Of a DNA stretch of 64,000 nt, positions 1-9,723 are shown in pieces. The notes beneath the pieces were generated by a model. It saw only the letters and a list, made by a program, of their open reading frames with translations. It searched no databases and had not been told where the DNA came from. The position numbers were made by a program, and so were the translations under genes. The DNA is from Leptolyngbya ohadii IS1. Lineage in GTDB: Bacteria > Cyanobacteriota > Cyanobacteriia > Elainellales > Elainellaceae. The stretch lies in NCBI RefSeq assembly GCF_002215035.1, contig NZ_NKFP01000006.1:3811080-3875079 (forward strand). Direction: 5' to 3'. Position 1 is the stretch's first letter. Every line of letters starts with the position of its first letter.

Positions 1-2
1 TG

Positions 3-836
3 GCAGTTATTACCAATCGCTCCCGAAATTCCCTTGCATCTCAGCTTCCCTCCCGGATCTCCCAGTTCTTCAAACGATCGTTTCCCACAATTATTGCGCT
101 GGTTGTATTCCTGACTATCTGGCAAGTGCTTTGCTCTGGTCCAGATGCCACCCTGCCCAGCCCGACTAAAGTAATTCAGGAAACCTGGGACCCGCTAATC
201 ATCGATCCCTTCTTTCAGGGTGACGGTACGGACAAGGGCTTATTCTGGCAGATTGTTGCCAGCTTGAAGCGGGTAGCGGTTGGATATACCCTGGCGGCGG
301 TGGCTGGAATCGGCTTAGGCATTGTTATCGGAGTCAGTTTGTTCATGTATCGCGCCCTCGACCCCATCTTCCAGGTGCTGCGAACGATTCCCCCCCTGGC
401 ATGGTTGCCGATCTCCCTAGCAGCGTTCCGCGACTCTCAGCCTGCGGCGATCTTCGTGATTTTCATTACGGCAATTTGGCCCGTCATCATCAATACGGCA
501 GTCGGTGTCCGCAACATTCCTCAGGATTACAACAACGTTGCCAAAGTGCTTCAGCTGTCCCGCGTCGAGTATTTCTTTAACGTCCTGCTTCCTGCCGCCC
601 TCCCCTACATCTTCACCGGACTGCGAATTGCGATCGGTCTATCCTGGCTGGCGATCATCGCTGCGGAAATGCTGACTGGCGGTGTGGGAATCGGCTTCTT
701 TATCTGGGATGCCTACAACAGCGGCAGCTTAAGCGAGGTAATTCTGGCAGTTCTCTACGTGGGTCTGGTGGGTCTGCTCCTCGATCGTCTGATCAGCTTC
801 ATCGGTCATTGCATCGTCCCCGACGAACAGGGCTAA
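3..836 (+). CDS. nrtB: Nitrate ABC transporter permease NrtB (5' end cut by window edge)
   Basis: Inner-membrane permease of the nitrate/nitrite ABC transporter, which forms the channel energised by NrtC and NrtD. The reading frame is open to the left edge of the window, so only the first few residues are missing. The polar N-terminal stretch is followed by a hydrophobic segment, then several membrane spans, and by the binding-protein-dependent permease loop around the EAA region (YFFNVLLPAALPYIFTGLRI), which contacts the ATPase. The following nrtC starts 53 bases after the stop and narB lies further along the same operon, so nitrate rather than bicarbonate (the paralogous CmpB) is the likely substrate. 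NrtA should lie just outside the window. The family call is firm; the true start is not visible. Confidence 0.93.
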   Translation, partial: AVITNRSRNSLASQLPSRISQFFKRSFPTIIALVVFLTIWQVLCSGPDATLPSPTKVIQETWDPLIIDPFFQGDGTDKGLFWQIVASLKRVAVGYTLAAVAGIGLGIVIGVSLFMYRALDPIFQVLRTIPPLAWLPISLAAFRDSQPAAIFVIFITAIWPVIINTAVGVRNIPQDYNNVAKVLQLSRVEYFFNVLLPAALPYIFTGLRIAIGLSWLAIIAAEMLTGGVGIGFFIWDAYNSGSLSEVILAVLYVGLVGLLLDRLISFIGHCIVPDEQG

Positions 837-842
837 CGATTT

Positions 843-874
843 ACTCATCCACCCATCCACTCATCCACCCCTCT
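843..874. repeat. Octameric tandem repeat between nrtB and nrtC
   Basis: Four adjacent 8-base units of the form ACYCATCC, the last one degenerate, fill most of the nrtB-nrtC spacer. This is the kind of short tandemly repeated sequence common in filamentous cyanobacteria. It has no obvious hairpin. A second octameric array of a different unit lies inside narB. Confidence 0.75.
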
Positions 875-889
875 CCCCTTCAAACTGCC

Positions 890-2887
890 ATGTCTTCCTT
901 CGTTCATATCGATCACATCGATCAAGTCTTCCCCCTTGCCAACGGCGGTGAATATATCGCCCTCAAGAACATCAACCTGCAAATCAAAAAAGGTGAATTT
1001 ATCACGCTGCTAGGACATTCCGGCTGCGGTAAGTCTACCCTGCTTAACATCGTTGCCGGACTCGCTAAACCTGCGGCGGGCGGTGTGATCCTGGAAGGGC
1101 GACAGGTGACAAAGCCTGGACCCGATCGCATGGTGGTGTTCCAAAACTATTCGCTGCTGCCCTGGCTCACGGTGCGTCAGAATATTGCCCTGGCAGTTAA
1201 TCGGGTGCTGCGCGACAAGCCCGAAGCGGAACGGCAGGCGATCGTGGAAGAACACATCGATCTGGTGCATTTGCGTCATGCAGCAGATAAGCGACCGGGA
1301 CAGCTTTCCGGCGGGATGAAACAGCGGGTGGCGATCGCACGGGCACTGGCTCTGCGTCCGAAGGTGCTGCTGCTGGATGAGCCGTTTGGCGCACTGGATG
1401 CCCTGACTCGGAGCGGACTCCAGGATCAGTTAATGCAGATTGCTCAGCAGAACGAGCTGACCTGCATTATGGTGACGCACGATGTCGAAGAGGCTTTGCT
1501 ATTGTCCGATCGCGTCGTGATGCTGACCAATGGACCCGAATCCCACATTGGGCAAATTCTGGAAGTTCCGTTCGATCGTCCGCGTGAGCGATTGGCGGTG
1601 ATGGGTCATCCCAGCTTCTACAGTCTACGGAACGAAGTGAACTACTTCCTGAACCAGCAGAAGAAAGCCAAGCAGCGTCAGGTGATTCAGGTGGTTCCGG
1701 GCAATGGTCTGGAGAAAATTAACCTGGAGATTGGCTTTATCCCCCTGACGGACTGTGCGCCGCTGGCGGTTGCCCAAGAGAAAGGATTCTTCCAGAAGCA
1801 TGGCTTAGAGCAAGTCACCCTCTCCCGCGAACCGGGCTGGAAAGCGATCGCCGACGGAATTACGAGCGGTCGCCTGGATGCGTCGCAAATGGTGGCAGGA
1901 ATGCCGATCGCCCTCAGTTTGGGCATGAAGGGAATGCAGCCGACGCCGATCGTCACCGGGATGGTGCTGAGCCGCAACGGAAACGCGATTACGCTGAGCA
2001 AGCGGTTTTATAACCAGGGAGTGCGATCGCTAGAAGATTTGAAAACGGGGATCGAGCGGAACCGGGACAAGGTTTTAACGCTGGCGGTGGTTCACCCGGC
2101 ATCGATGCACAATCTAATGCTGCGCTACTGGCTGGCTTCGGGTGGGATCGATCCCGATCATGACGTAAATATCGTGATGATTCCGCCAACCCAGATGGTG
2201 ACTGCCCTGAAGACGGGCGCGATCGACGGCTACTGTGTGGGTGAACCCTGGAATTCCCGTGCGGTTCAGGAAGACTTAGGCTACGTGATCGCCACTGACC
2301 TGGATATCTGGTCGGGACACCTGGAGAAGGTGCTGGGCGTGCGGGAGGAATGGGCAAATCGCTATCCCCAAACCCACATTGCCCTGGTGAAGGCACTCCT
2401 GGAAGCCTGCGAATACTGTGACGATCGCCGCAACCGCGAAGAGATTGCCGAAATCCTTGCCCGTCCAGAATACATTGGCACATCGGTTGAGTACATTCGC
2501 CCCGGTCTGGTGACGCCCTACGATCGCGGTATGGGTGAAGCTCCCAGTTCGCTGCTGCGCTACAACCAGTTTTACGTCGATCGCACCAACTGCCCCTATC
2601 GGGTGGAAGGTCTGTGGATTATGACGCAGCTTGCTCGCTGGGGAATTACGCCTTTCCCGCGCAACTGGGTAGATGTACTGGAACGGACGCGTCGCGTAGA
2701 TGTATTCGGTGCAGCAGCACGGGATCTTGGAATGCTCGATATTGAACCTAATCGTCGTCCGGTCACGCTCTCGGATGGAACCGTGTTCAACCCTGACGAT
2801 CCGGTCGGCTATCTCAACAGCCTGGCGATCAAGCGCGACGTGCGAATCGAAGAAGTCAGCCTGGATATGGTTCCCGCATCTCGCTAG
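890..2887 (+). CDS. nrtC: Nitrate ABC transporter ATPase with NrtA-like domain, NrtC
   Basis: ATP-binding subunit of the nitrate/nitrite transporter, about 665 residues. Residues 1 to about 260 are an ABC ATPase: Walker [10 protein letters not shown] at 42-50, signature LSGGMKQRV, Walker B LLLDEP followed by the D-loop. Residues from about 280 to the end are a second domain resembling the substrate-binding protein NrtA (motif starting [20 protein letters not shown]). In NrtC this domain is known to have a regulatory role in ammonium inhibition of uptake. The ATG at 890 is preferred because an upstream in-frame ATG at 809 would overlap nrtB and add a repeat-encoded tail without homology. The gene lies between nrtB and nrtD in the same orientation. 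CmpC of the bicarbonate transporter has the same architecture; the narB linkage argues for NrtC. Confidence 0.93.
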   Translation: MSSFVHIDHIDQVFPLANGGEYIALKNINLQIKKGEFITLLGHSGCGKSTLLNIVAGLAKPAAGGVILEGRQVTKPGPDRMVVFQNYSLLPWLTVRQNIALAVNRVLRDKPEAERQAIVEEHIDLVHLRHAADKRPGQLSGGMKQRVAIARALALRPKVLLLDEPFGALDALTRSGLQDQLMQIAQQNELTCIMVTHDVEEALLLSDRVVMLTNGPESHIGQILEVPFDRPRERLAVMGHPSFYSLRNEVNYFLNQQKKAKQRQVIQVVPGNGLEKINLEIGFIPLTDCAPLAVAQEKGFFQKHGLEQVTLSREPGWKAIADGITSGRLDASQMVAGMPIALSLGMKGMQPTPIVTGMVLSRNGNAITLSKRFYNQGVRSLEDLKTGIERNRDKVLTLAVVHPASMHNLMLRYWLASGGIDPDHDVNIVMIPPTQMVTALKTGAIDGYCVGEPWNSRAVQEDLGYVIATDLDIWSGHLEKVLGVREEWANRYPQTHIALVKALLEACEYCDDRRNREEIAEILARPEYIGTSVEYIRPGLVTPYDRGMGEAPSSLLRYNQFYVDRTNCPYRVEGLWIMTQLARWGITPFPRNWVDVLERTRRVDVFGAAARDLGMLDIEPNRRPVTLSDGTVFNPDDPVGYLNSLAIKRDVRIEEVSLDMVPASR

Positions 2888-3070
2888 ATTTCGCTTTTTG
2901 TCTGGTGGGCTGGGCATTCTGTCTGTCCGGTTCAGAGGTTTACAAGGTAAACAAATTGCCTGCCCATTCAGGAGTGAGATCGACAGTTTTTTCACTAGGC
3001 GGGCAAGATGCCTACTCCACAAGACAAATTAGCTTTTCATGACGCTTTTTGCCCTTTTCTGACACCCCCT

Positions 3071-3910
3071 ATGCAAATTTTGAACTCCACAAATCTTGAA
3101 CTTGCACCGCCCGCCCTGCAAAAGCCGTTCCTCGCGATCGAGAATGTCTCAAAGTCCTACCCCACGCCGAGCGGTGAACCCTATCCGGTGCTGAAAGACG
3201 TCAATCTCACGGTGCAGGAAGGCGAATTTATCTGCGTCATTGGGCACTCTGGCTGCGGTAAATCAACTCTGCTGAACATGGTGGCGGGTTTTAATCAGCC
3301 GACGGAAGGCGAAATCCGCCTGCAAAACAACCGCATCACCAAACCCGGCCCCGATCGCATGGTGGTATTTCAAAACTATTCGCTGCTGCCCTGGAAGACG
3401 GCGTTTGAGAATATCTACCTCGGCATTAATTCCGTGTGGCGCAAGAAGTCCAAGTCGGAGAAAGAGGCGATCGTTCGCGACCACTTAAACATGGTGGGCT
3501 TGAGCGAAGCCGCAGACAAAAAGCCAAAGGCATTATCGGGCGGGATGAAGCAGCGAGTCAGTATTGCCCGTGCCCTGGCGCTGCGTCCCCAAGTGCTAAT
3601 TCTGGATGAGCCGTTTGGTGCACTCGACCCGATCACCCGCGAGGAACTCCAGGATGAGCTAATGAAAATCTGGACGGAGCATCGCACAACCGTTCTGATG
3701 ATTACCCACGATATCGATGAGGCGCTACTGCTTGCCGATCGCGTCGTGATGATGACCAACGGACCTGCGGCAACGATCGGGGAAATTCTGGAAGTGCCCT
3801 TTGCCCGTCCGCGTAACCGGGTTCAGGTGACGGAAGACCCCCGCTACTACGATCTGCGAACTCAGGCGATGGAATTCCTCTACCGCCGCTATGCTCACCT
3901 GGAAGAGTAG
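3071..3910 (+). CDS. nrtD: Nitrate ABC transporter ATPase NrtD
   Basis: Second ATP-binding subunit of the nitrate transporter, about 279 residues, partner of NrtC. It has a single ABC ATPase domain: Walker A GHSGCGKS at about residues 59-66, a Q-loop ([11 protein letters not shown]), signature [10 protein letters not shown], Walker [11 protein letters not shown] and the switch histidine in ITHDIDEA. It closely resembles the NrtC ATPase half but lacks the NrtA-like extension, which is what separates NrtD from NrtC. An in-frame ATG at 3008 exists, but the ATG at 3071 gives the usual family length and is preferred. The stop is 8 bases before the narB start, indicating co-transcription. Confidence 0.93.
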   Translation: MQILNSTNLELAPPALQKPFLAIENVSKSYPTPSGEPYPVLKDVNLTVQEGEFICVIGHSGCGKSTLLNMVAGFNQPTEGEIRLQNNRITKPGPDRMVVFQNYSLLPWKTAFENIYLGINSVWRKKSKSEKEAIVRDHLNMVGLSEAADKKPKALSGGMKQRVSIARALALRPQVLILDEPFGALDPITREELQDELMKIWTEHRTTVLMITHDIDEALLLADRVVMMTNGPAATIGEILEVPFARPRNRVQVTEDPRYYDLRTQAMEFLYRRYAHLEE

Positions 3911-3918
3911 ATTCACCC

Positions 3919-6129
3919 ATGTCTACCCCGATTAAAACCCTGTGCCCGTACTGCGGCGTAGGCTGCGGTCTCGAAGTCATTCCCACCGACAATTCTCAAT
4001 CCTCTTCCCCCGCTCCCCCGCTCCCCTGTTCCCCCGCTTCCTACAAAGTAAGGGGCGATCGCTCCCATCCCTCCAGCCAGGGTATGGTTTGTGTCAAAGG
4101 GGCAACGGTGGTAGAGGCGATCGATCGGGATCGGTTGCTGTATCCGATGTGGCGAGAATCGCTGGATCAGGAATTTCAGCGGATTAGCTGGGAGGAGGCA
4201 TTTCAGAAGATTGTCGATCGGATTCGACTCGTGCAGGGGGCGATCGGTAGGGATGGGATTTGTGTCTACGGTTCCGGGCAGTTTTTGACGGAGGACTACT
4301 ACACGGCGCAAAAGCTGGTCAAGGGCTGTCTGGGAACCAATAATTTTGATGCGAATTCGCGGCTCTGTATGTCTTCGGCAGTGTCGGGCTATGTGCAAAG
4401 TTTAGGATCGGATGGTCCGCCCTGCTGCTACGACGATCTGGAACTGACCGACTGCGCCTTTATTGTCGGGAGTAATGCGGCGGAGTGTCACCCGATCGCC
4501 TTTAATCGGTTTCGGAAGCATCACAAGCGCAATCCGAACGTCAAACTCATCGTTGTTGATCCCCGCCGCACGGAAACCGCTGAAGCTGCCGATCTGCATT
4601 TGCCGATCCGTCCCGGCACAGATATCGATCTGTTTAACGGCATGGCGTATTTGCTCAAGCAGTGGGGCGCAGATCAGCCGAAATTTATCGATCGCCATAC
4701 GTCCAGCTTTGCGGAATTCGAGGAGGTCATCCAGCACTATTCGCCCCAGGTAACTGCCGATCGCTGTGGGATTACCGTCGAACAACTGGAGCAGGCGGCG
4801 CGGATGTGGGCAGAGTCCGATCAGGTGCTGTCGCTGTGGTCGATGGGCATGAATCAGTCCAGCGAGGGGACTGCCAAAGTTCGCAGTTTAATTAATTTGC
4901 ATTTGCTCACCGGACAGATTGGCAAACCGGGAGCCGGACCCTTTTCCCTCACCGGACAACCCAATGCGATGGGCGGACGGGAAGCAGGCGGACTTTCCCA
5001 TCTGTTGCCGGGATATCGCTTTGTCAAAAGTGACTGGCATCGGGTCGAGGTGGAGCGAGCTTGGAAATTGCCTGCTGGAAGCATTTCGCCCGATCCCGGT
5101 CGCACGGTGTGGGACATGATTACCGGGCTGGAAACCGGGGATGTGGGTTTAGTCTGGATCGCCGCGACAAATCCGATCGTCAGTTTGCCCGATCTGGAAC
5201 GTAGTAAGGCTGCACTGCGCCGATCGCCCTTCACGGTTTATCAGGAAGCCTATTACCCCACGGAAACCGCAGCATACGCCCATCTGCTGCTGCCTGCCTG
5301 CCAGTGGAGCGAAAAAACGGGGACGATGACCAACTCCGAGCGGCGCGTAACGCTTTGTCCTGCCTTTCGTCCTGCCCCCGGTGAGGCAAAGCCCGACTGG
5401 GAAATTTTTGCGGAGGTGGGTCGGCGGCTCGGCTTCACGGAACAGTTTGCCTTCCAATCAGCAGCAGAGGTTCACGCCGAATTCGTGCAGCTCACTCGCG
5501 ATCGCGTCTGTGACATGACGGGCATCTCCCACGATCGCCTGCAACGGTCAGGACCCCTCCAGTATCCCCTGGCTGAGGGACAGTCTAATGGAACGCCGCG
5601 CCTCTACACCGATCTGCGATTTCCCACACCCGACGGACGTGCCCGCTTTGGAGCCTACTATTCTCGCGGCTTAGCCGAACCCCCCGACGAGGATTTCCCC
5701 TACGTTCTTACCACGGGCAGACTCTACGGACACTGGCACACCCAGACCCGCACCGGACGCATCGAGAAAATCCGCCAGATGTACCCCAATCCCTTTATCG
5801 AAATCCATCCTCGTGATGCGGCTCAGCTTGAGGTGAATGAGGGCGAGTGGGTGGAGATTCGATCGCGCCGAGGCATGGCTCGTTTCCCTGCAAAAGTCAC
5901 CAGGGCGATCGCTCCCGGAACACTATTTGTGCCGATGCACTGGGGCGAACTCTGGGCAGACCAAGCCGAAGCCAACGCCCTCACCCATCCCACAGCCTGC
6001 CCCGACTCAAAGCAGCCCGAGCTGAAAGCCTGTGCCGTCCAGATTATCCCGATTCGGCAGGAAAGTCAGAGCGATCAAGCGCTGTCGGAAGTCGTCACAG
6101 AAGCGCTGCTGCAACTGGCAGAGAATTAA
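3919..6129 (+). CDS. narB: Ferredoxin-dependent assimilatory nitrate reductase NarB
   Basis: Reduces nitrate to nitrite with electrons from reduced ferredoxin, using a [4Fe-4S] cluster and bis-MGD molybdenum cofactor in the cytoplasm. The cluster ligands are visible as Cys9, Cys12, Cys16 (motif CPYCGVGC) and Cys58 (MVCVKG). The molybdopterin oxidoreductase core follows, and the C-terminal molybdopterin dinucleotide-binding domain begins near residue 590 ([19 protein letters not shown]). Length (736) is normal for the family. It is odd that residues about 26-41, between the third and fourth cluster cysteines, are a Pro/Ser-rich insert (with an extra Cys37) encoded by an octameric DNA repeat at 4007-4038. 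The gene is the last of the nrt operon. Its stop faces the convergent CheW-like gene only 18 bases away. Confidence 0.95.
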   Translation: MSTPIKTLCPYCGVGCGLEVIPTDNSQSSSPAPPLPCSPASYKVRGDRSHPSSQGMVCVKGATVVEAIDRDRLLYPMWRESLDQEFQRISWEEAFQKIVDRIRLVQGAIGRDGICVYGSGQFLTEDYYTAQKLVKGCLGTNNFDANSRLCMSSAVSGYVQSLGSDGPPCCYDDLELTDCAFIVGSNAAECHPIAFNRFRKHHKRNPNVKLIVVDPRRTETAEAADLHLPIRPGTDIDLFNGMAYLLKQWGADQPKFIDRHTSSFAEFEEVIQHYSPQVTADRCGITVEQLEQAARMWAESDQVLSLWSMGMNQSSEGTAKVRSLINLHLLTGQIGKPGAGPFSLTGQPNAMGGREAGGLSHLLPGYRFVKSDWHRVEVERAWKLPAGSISPDPGRTVWDMITGLETGDVGLVWIAATNPIVSLPDLERSKAALRRSPFTVYQEAYYPTETAAYAHLLLPACQWSEKTGTMTNSERRVTLCPAFRPAPGEAKPDWEIFAEVGRRLGFTEQFAFQSAAEVHAEFVQLTRDRVCDMTGISHDRLQRSGPLQYPLAEGQSNGTPRLYTDLRFPTPDGRARFGAYYSRGLAEPPDEDFPYVLTTGRLYGHWHTQTRTGRIEKIRQMYPNPFIEIHPRDAAQLEVNEGEWVEIRSRRGMARFPAKVTRAIAPGTLFVPMHWGELWADQAEANALTHPTACPDSKQPELKACAVQIIPIRQESQSDQALSEVVTEALLQLAEN
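4007..4038. repeat. Octameric repeat translated inside narB
   Basis: Four consecutive 8-base units of consensus CCCCCGCT (third unit CCCCTGTT) lie in frame within narB between the codons for the third and fourth iron-sulfur cysteines. Because 8 is not a multiple of three, only certain copy numbers keep the gene open. The four copies plus flanking bases here encode a Pro/Ser/Ala-rich loop. Confidence 0.8.
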
Positions 6130-6147
6130 GGCGATCGCATATCGCGT

Positions 6148-6654
6148 TCAGCCTGAGGCGGCGATCGGAACCAGCATTCGCCGGAGATTCAGCAGAAAAA
6201 CCGTAGCTGGGGCTTGTTCCAGCGCAAGAGTAGCCGCATGGCTGGCAACCCTGAGGACACCGGACGAACTGCCCGTTTGCGGCAGGATCTGGATCAGGTC
6301 TAGCGGGAACTCGACCAGATTCGGTGGCTCACCCACAGGGATGGCACAAAGCTCGCCGGGTAAACCGTGCGTAATCACTAAAAAAGGGCGATGGGTAGGT
6401 GCGGGGACAGCATTTTCTGGTTCTAACTGCTGATGCAGATCAAAAAGCGGAATTACATGGCGTCCGATTTGAATTAAACCAGCTTTGTCCAGTTCACCTG
6501 TTGTTACGGGACGATTTATCACTTGCAGCACTTCGCTGACTGGCAGCATGAAAGAATAGTTGGCAGCAGAGAAAATGATAAATTTTCCGATCTCTAACTC
6601 ACGGATTGGCTCACTCTGCATTAGTTTGATTTCATCCTTTTTCCGTCGCATCAT
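6148..6654 (-). CDS. CheW-like chemotaxis coupling protein (extra copy)
   Basis: A 168-residue CheW-domain protein, last gene of the minus-strand phototaxis operon. The CheW fold is suggested by the N-terminal strand pattern (KFIIFSAANYSFMLPVSEVLQVI), the central IPLFDL motif and hydrophobic strands in the second half. CheW proteins couple MCP receptors to CheA. It starts 53 bases after the end of the CheA gene, so it is probably co-transcribed, but it is not part of the canonical pixGHIJL set and may serve as an alternative adaptor. An alternative ATG at 6621 would remove 11 lysine-rich residues. The specific role is unknown. Confidence 0.8.
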   Translation of the reverse strand: MMRRKKDEIKLMQSEPIRELEIGKFIIFSAANYSFMLPVSEVLQVINRPVTTGELDKAGLIQIGRHVIPLFDLHQQLEPENAVPAPTHRPFLVITHGLPGELCAIPVGEPPNLVEFPLDLIQILPQTGSSSGVLRVASHAATLALEQAPATVFLLNLRRMLVPIAASG

Positions 6655-6707
6655 TTATGCCGCATGGTTTGGAACGTGGATCAGGCGGCACAGTCAAGTC
6701 CCCTGAG

Positions 6708-9698
6708 TCAGGCAACGTGGGCAAGTAGCGTAGTAACCATTTTTATGAGCTTATGTTCCATAAATGGCTTGACCATATACACTGTTGCCCCAAGCTGCGA
6801 AGCCAGCATTCGATGCTTGTCATCACTGCGGGAAGACAGGATGAGAACAGGAACACTGGCAAGAGCGGGAATTTGCTGACGATGCCTGAGAAATTCAAAC
6901 CCGTTCATTCTGGGCATTTCAACATCGCAAATCACCAGTCGAATATTGGGCTGCTGCTGAAAACAATCCAGCCCTTCGCGCCCATCCTGCGCCTGAAGAA
7001 CCTGATATCCTGCCTTTTCGAGGGTCAGAACCAGCGATTGACGAGTGGTGATTGAATCTTCGACCACCAGGATTCCGGTATTGGGGCTTGCTCTCAATTC
7101 CGATGTCGCTACAGCAGGGGCAAAAGGCAGCAGGCGCTCGGTCAAACCCTGTTCTGGCAGGGCATGGGTCCATCCGCTTAAAAGGCTGCTTTCCTGAGCA
7201 TCCATCACAATTCTCTCCAGCAGGGTGGCGGCATCAATGACGAGTGCCAGTCGCCCATCTGCCAGCGTCGCTGCACCCTGAACATATTTTGGCGGGTGAA
7301 TCATCGATCCCAATGGACGAATCACGAGTTTTTGTTCACTGGTTAAGCGATCGACTTCCAGACCCAGCAGTTCTCCCTGGCGGCGAATCAAAATGACTGG
7401 CTTGGCAGATTCATGGGAAATAAAATTCTTAGACGCCAGAGAAGAGGGCGATGAAAATGCAGGCGTTGGCGCTTCGTAGTCTAATGCCTCAACGATCGAG
7501 TAGATCGGAATTAACGCTTCCGTTTGGTTGTGGAACCAGCGCAGGAATTTGCCGCCATTCCGCTCCTGGATCTGGCTGGAGGACGGAATCAAGATTTGCT
7601 CGATCGGATCGTCTAGGAGGGCATAGGTTTTACCGTCGGCTTCACAGACAAAGAGTTGGGCAATCGTCAGATTCAGCGGAATCTGTAGCATGAAAGTCGT
7701 TCCCCGATGCGGCTCCGATTGAACAGTGGCTTTGCCCTGTAGCGCCGTGAGCTGGTTTTTGACCACGTCCAGACCAACCCCCCGCCCAGAGAGATCGCTT
7801 ACCTGGGTAGCCGTCGAGAAACCTGGCTCAAATAGGATTTCCGTGAGCTGTTCCGGACTCAAATGGTTGACCTGCTCGATCGATAGGAATTGTCTTTCCA
7901 CAGCACGCTGCCGAATTTGGTCAAAGTTCAATCCGCTGCCGTCGTCCTGCACTTCAATCACCAGATTCCTGCCGTGGTAATACGCAGAAAAGGTAATTAA
8001 ACCCCTCTCCGGTTTACCTTGCTGGCGGCGCAGGGTAGGCGGTTCGATACCGTGAGCAAACGCATTACGCAGCAGGTGCAGCAGCGGATCAAAGAGTTTT
8101 TCTGCCACTGCCTTATCGACCAGAACTTCACCCCCCTCTAGCTTGAGCGCAACGGGTTTGTTGTGAAGGGTTTCGAGCTGTTGCAGCATACGGGGAAAGC
8201 GATCGAAAATTTCGCTCAGGGGCAGCATTCTGGCTTCGATCAGCGCGTCTTGCGTATTGGTTAGCAGTTGGTGCTGCTTTTCTAGCAGTTGGCTGGTCTG
8301 TTCGGTCAGCAAATAAATTGCCTCTGCCGTCTCCGAGAACTGCACGGTCTGGTCGAGAAGCGATCGAATCAGGTCGGCGCTGTTTAAGTAACCGGATCGA
8401 TCGAAGCGGTTCCTGCGTCTTTTGCGCGATCGCGATGCCGATTTACTGGACAACGAGGGGGGCACCGATGGGGGATTCTTCGCCTGCGTTCGCTGCTGAT
8501 GGTTTGCTTCACGATGGGTGTGATCTTGAAGCTGCGTGAAAAGCTGCTGATGGCGCTTGACCTGACTCAGCAAGGTTTTGCTCACCCTCTGCAATTGTTC
8601 GGTCTGAAGCGACTGGCGATTCTGATGGGTGACTAACTCTCCAACCGCATGGTTGAATCGATCGAGATGCTTGACTGCAACCCGAACCGTCGGCAGCGCT
8701 GAACTGGAATCTTTGTGGGCGGGTTCTTTCAATGGACTAGTCGTTGGCTCCGACAGTAGGGGATCGGGAGTAAGGCTGGCGCTTTGCAAAGCGATCGTGC
8801 CTGCCTGGGACAGTGATTCTCCCGTCGAGGCAGGCTCGGTTGCCGACCCCCAAATGCTCTCCAGAAGACCGCTGGAAGGTTCTTCCAGTAAGTTTTCAGC
8901 ACCATCAAGGGCTGGCGGCATTGCAAGCTGCTGTAGCGTGCTGGAGGGCTCGCCCCCCTGAGTTCGATCGCCTGCCAGAACGGCTGCCTGTCCCGCCTGG
9001 AAATCTGCCAGTGCCGCCTGTGCAATCCGGATTGCCTGCTCTGGATAGTAGGTGAGGGCAGCGATCGTCGCTCTGGCAATTGCCGCGAATCCAGAGAGGT
9101 TTAGTGACTCAGCCAATCCCAACAGCACTTCCGCATGGGTTTGCAGTTCAGCTTTCACCGCTTCGGGTTCAGTTTCGTTGAGCATTGCCGCAATCTGCTC
9201 TAGCCGCTGCGCGACGCCCAGTTCAAACATCGATTGGGCGAGGTCAAACCCCAGATCGGCTGAAGTGGGCAGGTAAGGTTCCTGATCAAAACAGTCTCCG
9301 AGCTTATCCTGGAGCAGGGCAAACACAAAAGCTGTTTGATTCAGCACTTCTGTATCGTTGATCGTGCTGCCGTTGAGTTCTGCCATTAGCGGCAGACGCA
9401 GGCACTCCAGCCCCTCAAACAAAAGCGCTTCAACCTCTGGATCAAGCGAGAGATTGGGTTTACACAGTGCCTTGAAAATATCCTCCAGGGAGTGAGCAAT
9501 CTGGGCGATCGTCTCTAGACCCACGCTGGTTGAAGCGCCCTTCAGGGTATGGGTGGCTCGCATCAAATTATTGACCTGATTGATGCCCCAGTTTTTGCGG
9601 AGGTTAAATAATCCCTCCTCGATCGCTCGCAGCAGTTCAGGGGCTTCCTGGCGGAAATATTGATAGGTTTGCTGACGAATGGTGGGATCTAAGCTCAT
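6708..9698 (-). CDS. pixL: CheA-type hybrid histidine kinase (PixL-like)
   Basis: Cytoplasmic histidine kinase of the phototaxis pathway, about 996 residues. Domains in order: N-terminal HPt with phosphoacceptor His50 in the motif ATHTLKGAS; a long acidic/serine-rich linker; dimerisation region starting near residue 330; HATPase with N-box LLHLLRNAFAHGIE and G-boxes (DDGSGL, GRGVGLDVV); a CheW-like regulatory domain; and a C-terminal receiver whose phosphorylatable Asp lies in VICDVEMPRMNG. This fused receiver is typical of cyanobacterial CheA/PixL proteins. The ATG at 9698 is chosen because HPt homology begins there and it falls 25 bases after the stop of the receptor gene. Gene order with the upstream genes matches pixGHIJL, which controls type IV pilus-based phototaxis. 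Confidence 0.9.
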   Translation of the reverse strand: MSLDPTIRQQTYQYFRQEAPELLRAIEEGLFNLRKNWGINQVNNLMRATHTLKGASTSVGLETIAQIAHSLEDIFKALCKPNLSLDPEVEALLFEGLECLRLPLMAELNGSTINDTEVLNQTAFVFALLQDKLGDCFDQEPYLPTSADLGFDLAQSMFELGVAQRLEQIAAMLNETEPEAVKAELQTHAEVLLGLAESLNLSGFAAIARATIAALTYYPEQAIRIAQAALADFQAGQAAVLAGDRTQGGEPSSTLQQLAMPPALDGAENLLEEPSSGLLESIWGSATEPASTGESLSQAGTIALQSASLTPDPLLSEPTTSPLKEPAHKDSSSALPTVRVAVKHLDRFNHAVGELVTHQNRQSLQTEQLQRVSKTLLSQVKRHQQLFTQLQDHTHREANHQQRTQAKNPPSVPPSLSSKSASRSRKRRRNRFDRSGYLNSADLIRSLLDQTVQFSETAEAIYLLTEQTSQLLEKQHQLLTNTQDALIEARMLPLSEIFDRFPRMLQQLETLHNKPVALKLEGGEVLVDKAVAEKLFDPLLHLLRNAFAHGIEPPTLRRQQGKPERGLITFSAYYHGRNLVIEVQDDGSGLNFDQIRQRAVERQFLSIEQVNHLSPEQLTEILFEPGFSTATQVSDLSGRGVGLDVVKNQLTALQGKATVQSEPHRGTTFMLQIPLNLTIAQLFVCEADGKTYALLDDPIEQILIPSSSQIQERNGGKFLRWFHNQTEALIPIYSIVEALDYEAPTPAFSSPSSLASKNFISHESAKPVILIRRQGELLGLEVDRLTSEQKLVIRPLGSMIHPPKYVQGAATLADGRLALVIDAATLLERIVMDAQESSLLSGWTHALPEQGLTERLLPFAPAVATSELRASPNTGILVVEDSITTRQSLVLTLEKAGYQVLQAQDGREGLDCFQQQPNIRLVICDVEMPRMNGFEFLRHRQQIPALASVPVLILSSRSDDKHRMLASQLGATVYMVKPFMEHKLIKMVTTLLAHVA

Positions 9699-9723
9699 GG
9701 ATGCAATCGTTAGGTTATCTGGC

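Noticed and set aside
2276-3022. Minus-strand open frame overlapping nrtC
   Set aside because: Antisense to the conserved NrtA-like half of NrtC and unsupported by any domain.
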